The notes below the pieces were generated by a model. It had not been told where the DNA came from. It made no database searches and saw only the letters and a list, made by a program, of their open reading frames with translations. 7,004 bases of DNA from Niveispirillum sp. (lineage in GTDB: Bacteria > Pseudomonadota > Alphaproteobacteria > Azospirillales > Azospirillaceae): assembly GCA_016463045.1 (NCBI GenBank), contig JAEMSB010000245.1, positions 1 through 7,004 on the forward strand. Direction: 5' to 3'. Every line of letters starts with the position of its first letter. The stretch's first letter is position 1. Below are positions 6,317-7,004 of the stretch, one piece after another. The translations under genes were made by a program, and so were the position numbers.

Positions 6317-6873
6317 TGGGCGGCATCACCACCCCGGCCCTGATGGTTCTGGGCCATTCCGGCGTCGGCAACAGCCTGATCAGTTCGGCGGACAGGCTGG
6401 TCGGCACCACCAACACGGCCAAGGACCTGCTGGGCATCACCAAATCCAAGCGCCGGAAAAGCGAACGCCGCGTGCTGGAAGCCGAAGAGGCTGCCGACAA
6501 TGCCGATCTGGCGGCCCGGCAAGCAGCGGACCTGGACGATCTGCAACAGCGCAACGCCCGCACGACCGCGCGTATTCAGGCCGAAAGCGAGATCAGCGAC
6601 CGCCGCCGCCGCCGCGACCTGCGCCAGGAAACGGGCAGCCTGCGCGCGGCCCTGGGGGCGCAGGGCATCAGCAGCGCCGATGGCTCGGGCGAGGCCCTGA
6701 TCCTGGCCCGTGACCGCGCCGCCGCCGAGGCGCGCGACGATGCCGCCCGCCTGGACGCCCTGAAACTGGCCGACCTGGCGGATGAGGAAACGGCGTTGAG
6801 GCGCCGCAACCTCCTGGACCTGACACGCCAGCAGGAACGCCAGCGCCTGGAACGTCTGGCGCGCGGTTTGTGA
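6316..6873 (+). CDS. Coiled-coil virion protein, gp14-like (internal virion protein)
   Basis: This 185-residue protein starts one base into the previous stop codon (TAATG) and has AAGGTG at 6302-6307 as ribosome binding site. After a short Gly/Ser-rich N-terminus, residues about 45-185 are almost wholly charged and alanine-rich, with strong helical and coiled-coil character. They include a run of five arginines (DRRRRRD) encoded by a CGC repeat near 6602-6616. The stretch LRAALGAQGISSADGSGEALI resembles the conserved GAxGI...GS motif of podovirus internal virion proteins. Its position right after the nozzle gene and its size match T7 gp14 (196 residues), an ejected protein that helps open a path through the cell envelope. 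The function is inferred from context and composition. The gp15/gp16 equivalents do not follow within the window. Confidence 0.68.
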   Translation: MGGITTPALMVLGHSGVGNSLISSADRLVGTTNTAKDLLGITKSKRRKSERRVLEAEEAADNADLAARQAADLDDLQQRNARTTARIQAESEISDRRRRRDLRQETGSLRAALGAQGISSADGSGEALILARDRAAAEARDDAARLDALKLADLADEETALRRRNLLDLTRQQERQRLERLARGL

Positions 6874-6887
6874 CCCGCCGCTTGAAA

Positions 6888-6989
6888 CCGTAGGTCAGGT
6901 CGAGCGCGGCGCGCGAGCCCTGACAGGCAGGGATTGAAAGCCTTTTCTGTCAGGGCTCGGGGCGTGCCGCCCCTCGACCTGACCTACGG
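6888..6989. repeat. 102-nt nested palindrome, REPIN-like
   Basis: The outer arms 6888-6904 and 6973-6989 are perfect 17-bp complements (CCGTAGGTCAGGTCGAG and its reverse complement). The inner arms 6914-6926 and 6947-6959 are perfect over 13 bp (CGAGCCCTGACAG / CTGTCAGGGCTCG) around a 20-nt loop. The zone between is partly paired (GCGGC 6906-6910 with GCCGC 6966-6970). Each half can also fold alone, because GTCAGG and CCTGAC bracket both halves (6894-6899 with 6919-6924; 6949-6954 with 6978-6983). GTAG stands at each outer edge on opposite strands. REP sequences mobilised by RAYT-type transposases share this design. It begins 14 nt after the last virion gene. No T-tract or clear target duplication is seen, so it may instead be a transcript-end structure. 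Confidence 0.7.
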
Positions 6990-7004
6990 GTATCCCCCTC
7001 ATTC

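Noticed and set aside
6888..6989. A simple Rho-independent terminator as the full explanation for the palindrome.
   Set aside because: No T-tract follows either the inner or the outer stem on either strand, and the nested two-unit design is more than a terminator needs. A role in ending transcription is still possible.
6888..6989. A diversity-generating retroelement hairpin or a phage attachment core.
   Set aside because: No reverse transcriptase, template/variable repeat pair, integrase or tRNA gene is visible, and the neighbouring protein end is not a C-type-lectin variable region.

Overview
The window is high-GC DNA with long, strongly biased open frames, short Shine-Dalgarno-led gene spacings, and an intergenic palindrome of the kind common in alphaproteobacterial genomes. 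These point to an alphaproteobacterium, perhaps Rhodospirillales (Azospirillum/Niveispirillum-like). The genus is a guess from style, not from a marker gene. All confident genes lie on the + strand. No tRNA, rRNA, CRISPR array, integrase or transposase gene is visible.

Region A (1-283) has no convincing gene. It holds a GC-rich hairpin, a C/U-rich stretch, a clear Rho-independent terminator (120-156) that closes a transcript entering from the left, and two tight palindromes ahead of the next operon. Region B (284-2336) is a two-gene operon for a two-component system: an OmpR/PhoB-type response regulator and its membrane histidine kinase, overlapping by about 23 nt. Both look intact.

Region C (2337-2665, 329 nt) is not coding. 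An AT-rich stretch carries a good sigma70-like promoter (TTGACG-N18-TATAAC). It is followed at once by a hairpin, a C/U-rich linker and a branched hairpin with a T-tract. This is the layout of a small RNA gene of about 137 nt, or of an attenuated leader for the genes that follow. A perfect 19-nt palindrome lies between it and the capsid start.

Region D (2666-6873) is a compact virion operon of podovirus (T7-like) type: major capsid protein, a small unrecognised 89-residue protein, a tail tubular protein A-like adaptor, a tail tubular protein B-like nozzle, and a coiled-coil protein placed and sized like T7 internal virion protein gp14. The gene order matches T7 (10, 11, 12, 14), and the last genes are translationally coupled. 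Portal, scaffold and terminase are absent upstream, where the two-component system sits instead. A host-type palindromic repeat lies inside the operon (3782-3809). This suggests a prophage remnant or a retained partial virion module, although genes outside the window could change that reading.

Region E (6874-7004) contains a 102-nt nested palindrome (6888-6989). It has GTAG at each outer end on opposite strands and two internal hairpin units, so it resembles a REP doublet (REPIN). It ends the virion operon.
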